Assembly: GCA_002362735.1 (NCBI GenBank)
Contig: DEUU01000378.1
Coordinates: 1 to 33,631, forward strand
DNA length: 33,631 nt
Direction of reading: 5' to 3'
Source of the DNA: Dehalococcoidia bacterium UBA3254
GTDB taxonomy: Bacteria; Chloroflexota; Dehalococcoidia; Dehalococcoidales; UBA3254
The translations under genes and the position numbers were made by a program. The notes under the pieces were generated by a model. That model did no database searches. It worked only from the letters and a program-made list of their open reading frames with translations, and was not told where the DNA came from. Below are positions 1 through 7,431 of this stretch, in pieces (position 1 is the stretch's first letter; every line of letters starts with the position of its first letter).

Positions 1-1400
1 ACCGGGAAAAATTCCAGAGCCTGGGCGCGCGGATTCCCAAGGGTGTACTGCTAGTTGGCCCTCCCGGGACTGGTAAGACTTTAATGGCGAGAGCTGTAGC
101 TGGAGAAGCGGGTGTACCATTCTTCTCTATCAGTGGTAGTGAATTCGTTGAAATGTTTGTGGGTGTAGGTGCATCCCGCGTCAGAGATCTTTTCGATCAA
201 GCAAAACGGAACTCACCCTGTATCGTCTTTATTGATGAAATCGATGCTGTCGGCCGTCAGCGTGGCGCTGGTTTAGGTGGCAGCCATGATGAACGTGAGC
301 AGACTCTTAACCAGATACTGGTGGAAATGGACGGTTTTGATACTAATGTAACGGTAATCGTCTTGGCGGCTACAAACCGCCCGGATATTCTGGATCCCGC
401 TTTACTCCGTCCCGGCCGTTTTGACCGGAGAGTCATTCTGGACTTGCCGGATATGAACGGTAGATTGGCTATCTTAAAAGTTCATGCCAAGGGCAAGCCT
501 ATCGCCGTTCAGAGCGCTCTGGAGGTGATTGCCAAAGCTACCCCCGGATTCAGCGGCGCTGACCTCGCTAACTTGATTAACGAAGCGGCTATACTGGCTG
601 CCCGCCGCGGCAAGAAATCTATTGATGCTGTAGACCTTGAAGAATCCATTGATCGTGTCATTGCCGGTCCGGAAAGAAAGAGCCGACGCATTAGCCAGAA
701 AGAGAAAGAGATCACAGCCTATCATGAAGCCGGTCATGCTCTGGTCGCCCGCATGCTGCCTGATTCTGATCCGGTTCATAAAGTCTCTATCGTCGCCAGA
801 GGTATGGCGGGAGGTTATACGCGGGTTTTGCCAACCGAGGACAGAGTATTCGCCACGCGCACCCAGCTTGATGCTAAATTAGCATTTGCGATGGGCGGAC
901 GTACGGCGGAGAGAATCATGTTCAACGATATTAGCACCGGAGCCTCTTCGGATATTAAACAGGCTACAGATTGGGCTCGCAAGATGGTCACTGTATACGG
1001 AATGAGCGAAACTTTGGGACCGCGAACATTCGGGCAAAAAGAAGAGTTGATATTCCTGGGCAGGGAAATTTCAGAGCAAAGAGATTACAGTGAAAAAACT
1101 GCGCTGATGATTGATAGTGAAGTTAATAAACTTATCGCTCAGGCTTATGATACAGCTACCAAAATTCTATCCGGGAATAAGGATCGTCTAATCCATCTGG
1201 CGCAGATACTTATGGTTAAAGAGAATCTTGAAGGTGAAGAACTGGAGAAAGCCTTTAACGAGCCCGTAAATACTCCGATTCCGGCGATTATCTCTCAGGC
1301 GACGCCTTCTCCCGCCAGCGTCCCACCGACATCTACTTCGAAACCGGGGCTGATTCCTCCGACTACTAATCCATCTCCCCATCCGATGCCATCCACCTGA
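1..1400 (+). CDS. ftsH: ATP-dependent zinc metalloprotease FtsH, 3' part (5' end outside window)
   Basis: Membrane-anchored AAA+ protease that unfolds and degrades membrane and short-lived cytosolic proteins. The open frame runs in from the left edge (first full codon at base 3), so the N-terminal membrane anchor is missing. Visible in order: Walker A GPPGTGKT (bases 57-80), Walker B IVFIDEID, the second region of homology with the arginine-finger segment RPGRFDRR, and the zinc site HEAGH near bases 723-737. The downstream [10 protein letters not shown] segment should supply the third zinc ligand Asp. The last ~45 residues are a Pro/Ser/Thr-rich low-complexity tail, probably disordered. The gene ends 10 bases before a strong hairpin terminator and converges on the ABC transporter genes. 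Family assignment is certain; only the missing N-terminus is open. Confidence 0.97.
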   Translation, partial: REKFQSLGARIPKGVLLVGPPGTGKTLMARAVAGEAGVPFFSISGSEFVEMFVGVGASRVRDLFDQAKRNSPCIVFIDEIDAVGRQRGAGLGGSHDEREQTLNQILVEMDGFDTNVTVIVLAATNRPDILDPALLRPGRFDRRVILDLPDMNGRLAILKVHAKGKPIAVQSALEVIAKATPGFSGADLANLINEAAILAARRGKKSIDAVDLEESIDRVIAGPERKSRRISQKEKEITAYHEAGHALVARMLPDSDPVHKVSIVARGMAGGYTRVLPTEDRVFATRTQLDAKLAFAMGGRTAERIMFNDISTGASSDIKQATDWARKMVTVYGMSETLGPRTFGQKEELIFLGREISEQRDYSEKTALMIDSEVNKLIAQAYDTATKILSGNKDRLIHLAQILMVKENLEGEELEKAFNEPVNTPIPAIISQATPSPASVPPTSTSKPGLIPPTTNPSPHPMPST

Positions 1401-1410
1401 AGTAACTTTT

Positions 1411-1446
1411 AAAAAATGGCTGGCTTATTCAAGCCAGCCATTTTTT
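1411..1446. terminator. Bidirectional intrinsic terminator between ftsH and the ABC operon
   Basis: An A-tract, a perfect ATGGCTGGCTT / AAGCCAGCCAT stem and a four-base ATTC loop are followed by a T-tract. A-run plus stem plus T-run works on both strands, and it sits exactly between two convergent genes. It overlaps the last base of the minus-strand ATPase stop codon. Confidence 0.93.
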
Positions 1447-2117
1447 TATACAATTCTCAGGCGTTCCTCCATGTAGCCCTGCAATATTTCCCGCCGGTCG
1501 TCTGTTTTCATCTCCGTAAGACCTTCAGAACCCAGGCGGAATATGCGTTGGGCAATACTCAATGCTTCAACCAGATCATGTGTCACATAAACCGTGGTAG
1601 TCCGGTAATCAGCAAGGACCTGTTTCAGATCACGAAGGAGAGAATCTGCCAGATCGGCATCCAGACTGCTGAAGGGTTCATCCATCAGCATAACTTCCGG
1701 TTCAATGGCAAAAGCTCTGGCGATAGAGATTCGCTGTATCATTCCTCCGCTGAGTTGGCCTGGATAATATTTATAGAATCCTCTTAACCCCAGACGGTCC
1801 ATCCACGACCTGGCTTTTTCACGGGCTGCTTTCGGTCCCAGACCACCTGCCTTCAATATCAGAGCGATGTTATCCTGAGCCGTTCGCCAGGGTAAAAGAC
1901 GATGGTCCTGGAATACATAGGCAATGCGTGTACTTCCTACCGTGATGGAACCACCGTCCGGCTTCAAGGTTCCTGCAACCAACCTGAGGAGAGTCGTTTT
2001 TCCAGATCCGGAATCACCGAGCACCGCAATTGTTTCGTGTGCTTTGACCTCAATACTCACATTCTTGAGGACCTGCAGCCCGCCAAAAGATTTTGTTACA
2101 TTTTGGAAGCGTATCAT
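1446..2117 (-). CDS. ABC transporter ATPase, nitrate/sulfonate/taurine (SsuB/TauB) type
   Basis: Cytoplasmic ATPase of an importer, 223 residues, slightly short for SsuB/TauB proteins (about 240-260). Visible motifs: Walker A GDSGSGKTT near residues 34-42, Q-loop VFQDHRLLPW, signature LSGGMIQR, Walker B VMLMDEPFSSLD, and the switch histidine in YVTHD. The phrases DHRLLPW and MDEPFSSLD are typical of this subfamily. Its ATG overlaps the permease stop as ATGA, so the two are translationally coupled. It is the last gene of a three-gene minus-strand operon and ends at the bidirectional terminator. The substrate cannot be read from the ATPase. Confidence 0.93.
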   Translation of the reverse strand: MIRFQNVTKSFGGLQVLKNVSIEVKAHETIAVLGDSGSGKTTLLRLVAGTLKPDGGSITVGSTRIAYVFQDHRLLPWRTAQDNIALILKAGGLGPKAAREKARSWMDRLGLRGFYKYYPGQLSGGMIQRISIARAFAIEPEVMLMDEPFSSLDADLADSLLRDLKQVLADYRTTTVYVTHDLVEALSIAQRIFRLGSEGLTEMKTDDRREILQGYMEERLRIV

Positions 2118-2911
2118 GCTGTCCTCTTCCAGCGCATTAAATAATCACGTATCGGCTTGAGTACCCCGAATTCAACCAGCCCCAGTAAAGCAAAAGCCGT
2201 TAATATCCAGGCGAAAAGTGATGGGGTATCCAGAAAAGTCCAGGAGATAAAGAGGCTGTGGCCGACTCCGTTCCTTGCTCCGATAAACTCTGCTAGAATG
2301 GAAGCCCTGACGGCGATTCCGGACGCCAGAGTCAGACCGGCCATGATGGAAGAGCCAATTCCCGGCAGATAGATTTCCTTTAGAAGTAAGCAGAGGGGTA
2401 TTCTGTAGATGACTGACATTTCCACAATCCGTGCATCCACAGACAACATACCCTCGAGTGTGTTGATGTAGCTGATCGGCATAGTAATAACGCCGGTCAT
2501 AAAGACTACCTGGATACTTCCGAGACCGAACCAGAGTAAAGCCAGAACGGAAATAATAATTGCCGGTACCGTCATCACCGCCCAGCGCATCGGTTCCAGA
2601 AAAGAACGCAAACGCGGGGAGAGGCCAGCCAGAATCCCGAGTATGATCCCGATTACCGCACCGGCAGCGAGTCCGATGAGTAGCCTGGCCAGGCTATATC
2701 CGAATTGCCTCCAGAGTGAGCCATCCGCTGCCAGGCTTCCTAAAGCTTTGAAAGTAGCGACTGGTGAAGCGATGATAATCTGCGAAAAGACAAGAGAAAG
2801 GATCTGCCAGACCGCCAGCATCACCAGGATACCGAGACCAATGTAAAAACCCCGGCTCCGGTACCATCGAACAGGGCTCCGGGTCTGATTAATTTCCGTA
2901 GTAGAAACCAT
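2114..2911 (-). CDS. ABC transporter permease, SsuC/TauC type
   Basis: Inner-membrane channel subunit, 265 residues from the chosen ATG, with a first hydrophobic helix near residues 21-45 and about six helices in all. The cytoplasmic coupling loop is recognisable (EMSVIYRIPL...EIYLPG), though the glycine of the usual EAA loop appears to be an arginine here. The frame stays open 32 codons further upstream, but that stretch lies inside the upstream binding-protein gene. The ATG at 2911 overlaps that gene by 23 bases and has GGAGG about 14 bases upstream, which is rather far. A CTG at 2917-2915 would be better spaced but is less likely. Partner of the ATPase and lipoprotein on either side. Confidence 0.92.
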   Translation of the reverse strand: MVSTTEINQTRSPVRWYRSRGFYIGLGILVMLAVWQILSLVFSQIIIASPVATFKALGSLAADGSLWRQFGYSLARLLIGLAAGAVIGIILGILAGLSPRLRSFLEPMRWAVMTVPAIIISVLALLWFGLGSIQVVFMTGVITMPISYINTLEGMLSVDARIVEMSVIYRIPLCLLLKEIYLPGIGSSIMAGLTLASGIAVRASILAEFIGARNGVGHSLFISWTFLDTPSLFAWILTAFALLGLVEFGVLKPIRDYLMRWKRTA

Positions 2912-3917
2912 CGTCAGGTAGTTTTCCTCCGATGAAATTAGGGGATACCTGTGCCAGGGCATTAAAAAAGACTTCCAGATCGGACCGCGCATCGACCGCG
3001 GGAACAAACCGCCAGTCGATATTTTTCATCGACTCGGTTAATACCGCTGCCGTAAAACCCTGTTCCACCAGGACTTTGGCCCCCACATTCCCCGCATCCA
3101 CCGGATTTGCCAGCATCCACTGGATAGCCTTCTGGTATTCCCGAACAAAGACAACAACAACATCCGGCCGATCCTTTAGATTACCTAAAACGATCGTCCC
3201 CGCAATGGGCGTCGATGATTTTCCACCGGTAGCTTTCTGCCACTCGTTTTCCATATTAACAGCCCGGAAAAACGTCTTGCCGTTTTTTTGCCCCGAAAGG
3301 ATAACAGAGGTTACGGAAGGCTCTGAAAGCAAGACATACTGCTGCTGACCGGTCAATAACAATTGTGATGCCTGGACCGGGTCCGGAGCATAGAATATCT
3401 GCAAGTCAGTACCCGGTTTTATCCCCTGTTTTTCGCAAATAAACTGAAACATGGCATCCGGAATGGCGCCCTGATAGGGTACGACCACGGTTTTACCTTT
3501 TAAATCGGTTATCGACTTTATATTAATATCAGGTGTAACCAGGTACAGAATATTCCAGATTGAACTATCCAGCAGTCTGAGGGATACACCCTTATTATAG
3601 AAAGTAGCGGCCGAATTGGTGGGCAATGAAACGAAATCTCCCTGACTTCCAGTAATGATTGCTTGAAGCTGGGTAGGAGTCGACCAGATTTCCAGGTCTG
3701 TTTTTTGTGCAATGGACGCCAAACTATTATTTTGCTGCATATAAGCCAGCGGAATAGAGAGCGGCCCGATCGTCCCCACCAGTCGGACCGAAGCCAATTT
3801 GGGTGGGATTGAGGACGTTGGGGATGTGGTTAGAGTTGCCGGTTGGGTGGCACAGGCTGAAGCAATGATGAGAGAAACCGATGCTAATATCCAGCTTAAT
3901 AAACGGAACCTGAACAT
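2889..3917 (-). CDS. ABC transporter substrate-binding lipoprotein (NMT1/SsuA-like)
   Basis: Extracytoplasmic solute receptor of the importer, 342 residues. From the ATG at 3917 the protein starts with basic residues, a hydrophobic stretch and the lipobox LIIASAC, so Cys22 should be lipid-modified. A Ser/Thr/Pro linker follows, then a periplasmic-binding fold with the domain-1 phrase DLKGKTVVVPYQGA typical of NMT1/SsuA proteins. The frame is open 44 codons further upstream, but a start there would bury the signal peptide, so 3917 is preferred; G-rich bases precede it. No biosynthetic or catabolic gene next to it names the ligand. Sulfonate, nitrate, thiamine-precursor and aromatic ligands all occur in the family. 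Confidence 0.9.
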   Translation of the reverse strand: MFRFRLLSWILASVSLIIASACATQPATLTTSPTSSIPPKLASVRLVGTIGPLSIPLAYMQQNNSLASIAQKTDLEIWSTPTQLQAIITGSQGDFVSLPTNSAATFYNKGVSLRLLDSSIWNILYLVTPDINIKSITDLKGKTVVVPYQGAIPDAMFQFICEKQGIKPGTDLQIFYAPDPVQASQLLLTGQQQYVLLSEPSVTSVILSGQKNGKTFFRAVNMENEWQKATGGKSSTPIAGTIVLGNLKDRPDVVVVFVREYQKAIQWMLANPVDAGNVGAKVLVEQGFTAAVLTESMKNIDWRFVPAVDARSDLEVFFNALAQVSPNFIGGKLPDDGFYYGN

Positions 3918-3941
3918 TATACCCCCCGAACCAATAATACC

Positions 3942-3970
3942 ATTATAACCCCTAATAAAGTCTATGTCTT
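3942..3970 (-). promoter_or_regulatory. Sigma-70-like promoter for the ABC operon
   Basis: On the minus strand: AAGACA (3970-3965), 17-base spacer, TATAAT (3947-3942). Transcription would start near 3935, leaving a leader of about 17 bases before the lipoprotein ATG. Confidence 0.6.
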
Positions 3971-4063
3971 TAAATCGCCATAGTTTCAGCCTTTGCTTTG
4001 AAGCGGAGAATTCCACATTTTTTGGTAGTGCGCAAGCAAGTATTTGCATAATAAGATCAATTT

Positions 4064-4798
4064 TTGTATCTTGGCCCGGATGGGTTTAAAATAGAACGGG
4101 TTCATAGGAGGATTATTACGGAACAATTAACATCGTCCAAAATTCTTTTTGAAAATCGCCGGGACGCCGGAAGAAAACTGGCTGGCGAATTGGCTAGTTA
4201 TGTCAACCAGAAAACAGTCGTCTTTGGGATTCCTAATGGGGGCGTTCCCCTCGCCATGGAAATTGCGGACACATTGCAGGCTGACCTTGATATTGTGGTC
4301 TGTCGCAAACTTGCCATGCCGATGAACCCCGAGGGAGGGCTTGGAGCGGTGGCAGATGACGGGACTTCGGTCCTCAACGAAGATGTGGTCCTGAAAGATG
4401 GTATCCGACCAGAACAGATCGATTATGAAATATCCCAGATCAAAGCTAATGTAAAACAGAGATCCCTGAAATATAAGGGGGAAAAACCAGCTCCTCGGCT
4501 AACCGGGAAAGTAGTGATCATCGTGGATGATGGACTGGCTTCCGGAATTACCATGGCTGTCGCAGTAGAATCATTAAAACACCGGCGGCCAAAGGAAATA
4601 ATAGTAGCAGTACCCATCTCTTCAACCCGGGGATATGATCGCGTGGTAAAAATCGCCGATAGGGTCATTGCTTGCGCTATCGCCACGATGCCGAGGTATT
4701 ATTTAGCAGATTTTTACCGTAATTGGCGAGATATCAGCGACGATGAAGTGGTCCTCTCTCTGAACCAGTGGCGAAAAAGACATAGCATTAATTTTTAA
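4064..4798 (+). CDS. Phosphoribosyltransferase-fold protein (type I PRTase family)
   Basis: Cytoplasmic PRTase-fold protein. The PRPP-binding loop is VVIIVDDGLASGIT in the C-terminal half, and the FENRRDAGRKLA segment near the N-terminus is typical of the stand-alone PRTases found next to hydrolases or stress genes. Other family landmarks are GIPNGGVPLA and VCRKLAMPMNPEGGLGAV. The acceptor base is unknown. The start is uncertain. The given start is TTG at 4064 with no good Shine-Dalgarno. A perfect AGGAGG at 4106-4111 lies inside the frame, and the codon six bases after it (4118) is ACG, so the real product may begin about 18 residues later. First gene of a plus-strand run with the DUF212 gene and rlmN. 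Confidence 0.85.
   Translation: MYLGPDGFKIERVHRRIITEQLTSSKILFENRRDAGRKLAGELASYVNQKTVVFGIPNGGVPLAMEIADTLQADLDIVVCRKLAMPMNPEGGLGAVADDGTSVLNEDVVLKDGIRPEQIDYEISQIKANVKQRSLKYKGEKPAPRLTGKVVIIVDDGLASGITMAVAVESLKHRRPKEIIVAVPISSTRGYDRVVKIADRVIACAIATMPRYYLADFYRNWRDISDDEVVLSLNQWRKRHSINF
4106..4120 (+). promoter_or_regulatory. Consensus Shine-Dalgarno in front of an in-frame ACG
   Basis: AGGAGG at 4106-4111, a six-base spacer, then ACG at 4118-4120 in the phosphoribosyltransferase frame. In-frame ATT codons lie at 4112 and 4115. No ATG, GTG or TTG sits at a useful distance. Homologous proteins usually start close to this point. Confidence 0.55.
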
Positions 4799-4810
4799 TA
4801 GCGCTTAAAT

Positions 4811-5263
4811 ATGTGGACTGATTTCGTCAATAACCGAATATTGATCATAGCAATCTGTACCTGGGCCATTACCCAGGTCCTCAAGGTGATCGTTATCCTG
4901 ATCCAGGAAAGGCGCATCGCCTGGAGTTATCTTATCAACTCCGGAGGTATGCCCAGCTCTCACTCTTCCTCCGTTTGTTCTCTGGCTACCTCAATTGCCA
5001 TGATCATGGGCATAGGCACCGTCTATTTCAGCATCGCGGTGGTCCTGGCAGCTGTCGTCATGTATGATGCCGCAGGCGTCAGACAATCGGTTGGCCAGCA
5101 TTCAGCCGTGCTGAACCGCATTGTTAAAGAGTTCAGCTTCAAGTTTTCCGGAGACACGCAAAAAGATTTCCGTGAGTTTGTCGGCCATACCCCGTTCCAG
5201 GTTATCATTGGCGCGGTGGTGGGTGTTCTCATCGCCTGGATTTGGGTCACGATCACTTCCTGA
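4811..5263 (+). CDS. DUF212 / divergent PAP2-family membrane protein
   Basis: Small integral membrane protein, 150 residues, usual for the family. It carries the conserved GGMPSSHSS motif and YDAAGVRQSVGQHS, both hallmarks of DUF212 (distant relatives of acid phosphatase/vanadium haloperoxidase). Hydrophobic segments lie near residues 8-30, 50-85 and 130-150. The function is not established; the SSH motif suggests a phosphatase-like site. It starts 12 bases after the phosphoribosyltransferase stop and ends 29 bases before rlmN, so co-transcription is likely. No strong Shine-Dalgarno precedes the ATG. Confidence 0.9.
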   Translation: MWTDFVNNRILIIAICTWAITQVLKVIVILIQERRIAWSYLINSGGMPSSHSSSVCSLATSIAMIMGIGTVYFSIAVVLAAVVMYDAAGVRQSVGQHSAVLNRIVKEFSFKFSGDTQKDFREFVGHTPFQVIIGAVVGVLIAWIWVTITS

Positions 5264-5292
5264 TCGATGATTTTCCTTCGGGGTAACATAAT

Positions 5293-6411
5293 ATGGAACA
5301 ATTAAAAATTAAAATTTTAGACCTTTCTTATGATGCTCTCAAGGATCTGATCATGTCCTGGGGTCAAAAAGCTTACCGCACCGACCAGCTGATAAACTGG
5401 ATTTTTAAAAAATCAGCCTCCACCTACGAGGAAATGAGCGATTTGCCAGAGGCTTTTCGCCAGAAACTGGCGGATGAAACGGTATTATTTACCCTGAGTC
5501 CTGTGGAAGAAAGAGTCTCATCAGATGAGCAAACTCGGAAAATTCTTTTCAAGCTGGATGATGGAAAGACGATCGAGTCCACTTTAATGTTTTATGAACA
5601 AAACGAATCCCGGAGAGAAAGGCGGACAGTCTGCATTTCGACCCAGGTAGGATGCCCTGTGGGATGTTATTTTTGCGCTACCGGGCAGCAGGGTTTCGAA
5701 CGTAACCTTCGCCCGGCAGAAATAATCGAACAGGTCCTGTATTTTATTCGCTTCATTAAAAACCACGTTCCTACTGCTGACCGGGAGTTGTCACGTAAGG
5801 CGATCACCAACGTTGTCTTTATGGGAATGGGAGAACCCCTGGCTAATTATGAAAATGTCCGTCAGGCTATTATCATCCTCAACTCAAGAAAGGGACTGGA
5901 GCTGGGCGCCCGCCAGATTACTTTATCGACTGCCGGTCTGGTACCACAGATTAAGCGCCTTGCTGCGGAGCCCCTGCATCTGGAACTGGCAATTTCACTG
6001 CATGCGGCAAATGACAAGCTCAGGGACCGTCTTATGCCCATCAACCAAAAATACCCCCTGGTACAGCTAATCCCGGCCTGTCAGGAATACTTTGAAAAGA
6101 CCGGTCGCCGCATCACGTTTGAATATGCTCTTTTCACCGGGGTGAATGATTCTCCAGAAGATGCTCGTGAGCTGGCTGCCCTGTTGAAAGGTCTTAATTG
6201 CGCGGTAAATATTATTGTCGGTAATCCTACTGCCTGTCAGGAGTACCGCTCATCCACTTTGGAACAGGCCATGTTTTTTCAAAAGCAACTTTTCTCCGGT
6301 GGAATCTTCAATACCATCCGTATTTCCAAAGGCACAGACATTGAAGCTGGCTGCGGCCAGCTAAGAAGCAGGTTTTTGCCGGGATCTTCTTCCCGGGATA
6401 CCGCTAATTAA
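5293..6411 (+). CDS. rlmN: Dual-specificity RNA methyltransferase RlmN
   Basis: Radical-SAM enzyme that methylates C2 of A2503 in 23S rRNA and of A37 in some tRNAs; 372 residues, the usual length. The [4Fe-4S] cluster motif is C121-x3-C125-x2-C128 (CPVGCYFC). The second catalytic cysteine of the ping-pong mechanism is present in EAGCGQLR (about Cys354). GMGEPLANY is the SAM-binding GGEP-like element. Last gene of the plus-strand run. Its 3' end overlaps the convergent DUF169 gene by 8 bases, leaving no room for a separate terminator. Confidence 0.97.
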   Translation: MEQLKIKILDLSYDALKDLIMSWGQKAYRTDQLINWIFKKSASTYEEMSDLPEAFRQKLADETVLFTLSPVEERVSSDEQTRKILFKLDDGKTIESTLMFYEQNESRRERRTVCISTQVGCPVGCYFCATGQQGFERNLRPAEIIEQVLYFIRFIKNHVPTADRELSRKAITNVVFMGMGEPLANYENVRQAIIILNSRKGLELGARQITLSTAGLVPQIKRLAAEPLHLELAISLHAANDKLRDRLMPINQKYPLVQLIPACQEYFEKTGRRITFEYALFTGVNDSPEDARELAALLKGLNCAVNIIVGNPTACQEYRSSTLEQAMFFQKQLFSGGIFNTIRISKGTDIEAGCGQLRSRFLPGSSSRDTAN

Positions 6412-7150
6412 TCCTTTTCTGAATCGTCTTCCAGGAATTAGTAATCAGGAAACTTTCCTCCATGTTCTCTACCATCCGTTTGAATTTGCCAAGAGGCGCA
6501 GAGAATGTCATTTCATTCGCGGAGACGAACGGTCTGGCGGAGATATCGAACATCCCGATAACGGCATGGGGATTCGGCCGGTCTTTCTCCAGGAACGGAT
6601 TCTGTACGATGGATGAGCAACCTGAGCCCATTGGCGCTACCACCGCGTTGATATCCCCCGTATCAAAGTTTGCCAGGGTATAAAGACCAGCCAGCACGTC
6701 CGGCGTAGCGAAAAATATTACTACCTGGGGATTATCATCCTCCTCCAGTTTGTCCCAGCGCTTAAATACAATATATTTGGCCGGGGCTTTGAATTTAGGC
6801 CAGTTCTGTAATAGCTCAGTCACCAACTCGGGAGTTTTCTTGTAGCGTTCTCCTTCTACTTTTCCAGGTATGCCACAGGATATAAAATGAATAAAATCTG
6901 GAGAAAGGTTATCAGAAAAACCCAGGTACCTTTTCCCGCCGAAGCAGCCAACCGATTCCGAGTTGTATCTTATAACGCCGCCCTGTCTAACCTTGACCAG
7001 TGCCCCGACCACACATCTGGAAGTTGAGCCTGGTTTTCCCTTTTCCTCAGGGCTTTCCACATCCGTGTAATAGAAGGCCAAAGGTAGTTCAGCGTTATTA
7101 AAATATTTTTTCCAGAGTCGGATAAATTCCTCTTTAAATTTAATGTCCAT
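6404..7150 (-). CDS. DUF169 family protein (COG2043)
   Basis: Cytoplasmic protein of unknown function, 248 residues. Family landmarks: an N-terminal PLAFYYTD segment, RCVVGALVKVRQGG, GCFGGKRYLGF (Cys69), FISCGIPG (Cys92), and GSGCSSIV with PNPHAVIGMFDISARPF near the C-terminus. The conserved cysteines suggest metal, cluster or thiol chemistry, but no reaction is known to me. The ATG has GGAGG upstream and a good promoter with an internal dyad. It is divergent from the secreted protease across a 281-base regulatory gap and convergent with rlmN. Confidence 0.88.
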   Translation of the reverse strand: MDIKFKEEFIRLWKKYFNNAELPLAFYYTDVESPEEKGKPGSTSRCVVGALVKVRQGGVIRYNSESVGCFGGKRYLGFSDNLSPDFIHFISCGIPGKVEGERYKKTPELVTELLQNWPKFKAPAKYIVFKRWDKLEEDDNPQVVIFFATPDVLAGLYTLANFDTGDINAVVAPMGSGCSSIVQNPFLEKDRPNPHAVIGMFDISARPFVSANEMTFSAPLGKFKRMVENMEESFLITNSWKTIQKRIN

Positions 7151-7172
7151 TTTTCTACCTCCACGAAAATAT

Positions 7173-7202
7173 ATTATACCTGCTTTTCAGGTAAAGCTTG
7201 AA
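7173..7202 (-). promoter_or_regulatory. Promoter for the DUF169 gene with a dyad in its spacer
   Basis: On the minus strand: TTCAAG (7202-7197), 18-base spacer, TATAAT (7178-7173). The spacer contains the inverted repeat ACCTG-N5-CAGGT (7178-7192), well placed for a repressor or for hairpin formation. The -35 also lies in AAGCTTGAA (7194-7202), which has its exact reverse complement TTCAAGCTT at 7235-7243. Confidence 0.55.
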
Positions 7203-7293
7203 TAAATGGTCTTAACATTCAATTTCTCAATCATTTCAAGCTTAGATGAGACTAATTCAAGTTATTATACCCGAAAATCAGGCTAGACTGATC

Positions 7294-7323
7294 TTGACAG
7301 GCTAAGCAGTTAGCTACTAAAAT
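7294..7323 (+). promoter_or_regulatory. Promoter for the secreted protease gene
   Basis: Consensus TTGACA (7294-7299), 18-base spacer, TAAAAT (7318-7323). The predicted start near 7330 gives a 5' leader of about 100 bases before the ATG at 7432. Confidence 0.6.
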
Positions 7324-7431
7324 ATTCGGCAATATTTATGCTTGTTTACTACCGTATCTAAGTATTTACACAGCAGTAACGAGTAACGGTGGATTTTCTA
7401 CGTAATCTCCAGAGTATTGGAGTAAGACGAA

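Noticed and set aside
1416..1787. 123-residue plus-strand reading frame over the ABC ATPase gene
   Set aside because: It lies antisense to a clear ATPase with intact motifs and begins inside the terminator; it is a frame shadow.
2932..3348. 138-residue plus-strand frame over the substrate-binding protein gene
   Set aside because: Antisense shadow of a well-supported lipoprotein gene.
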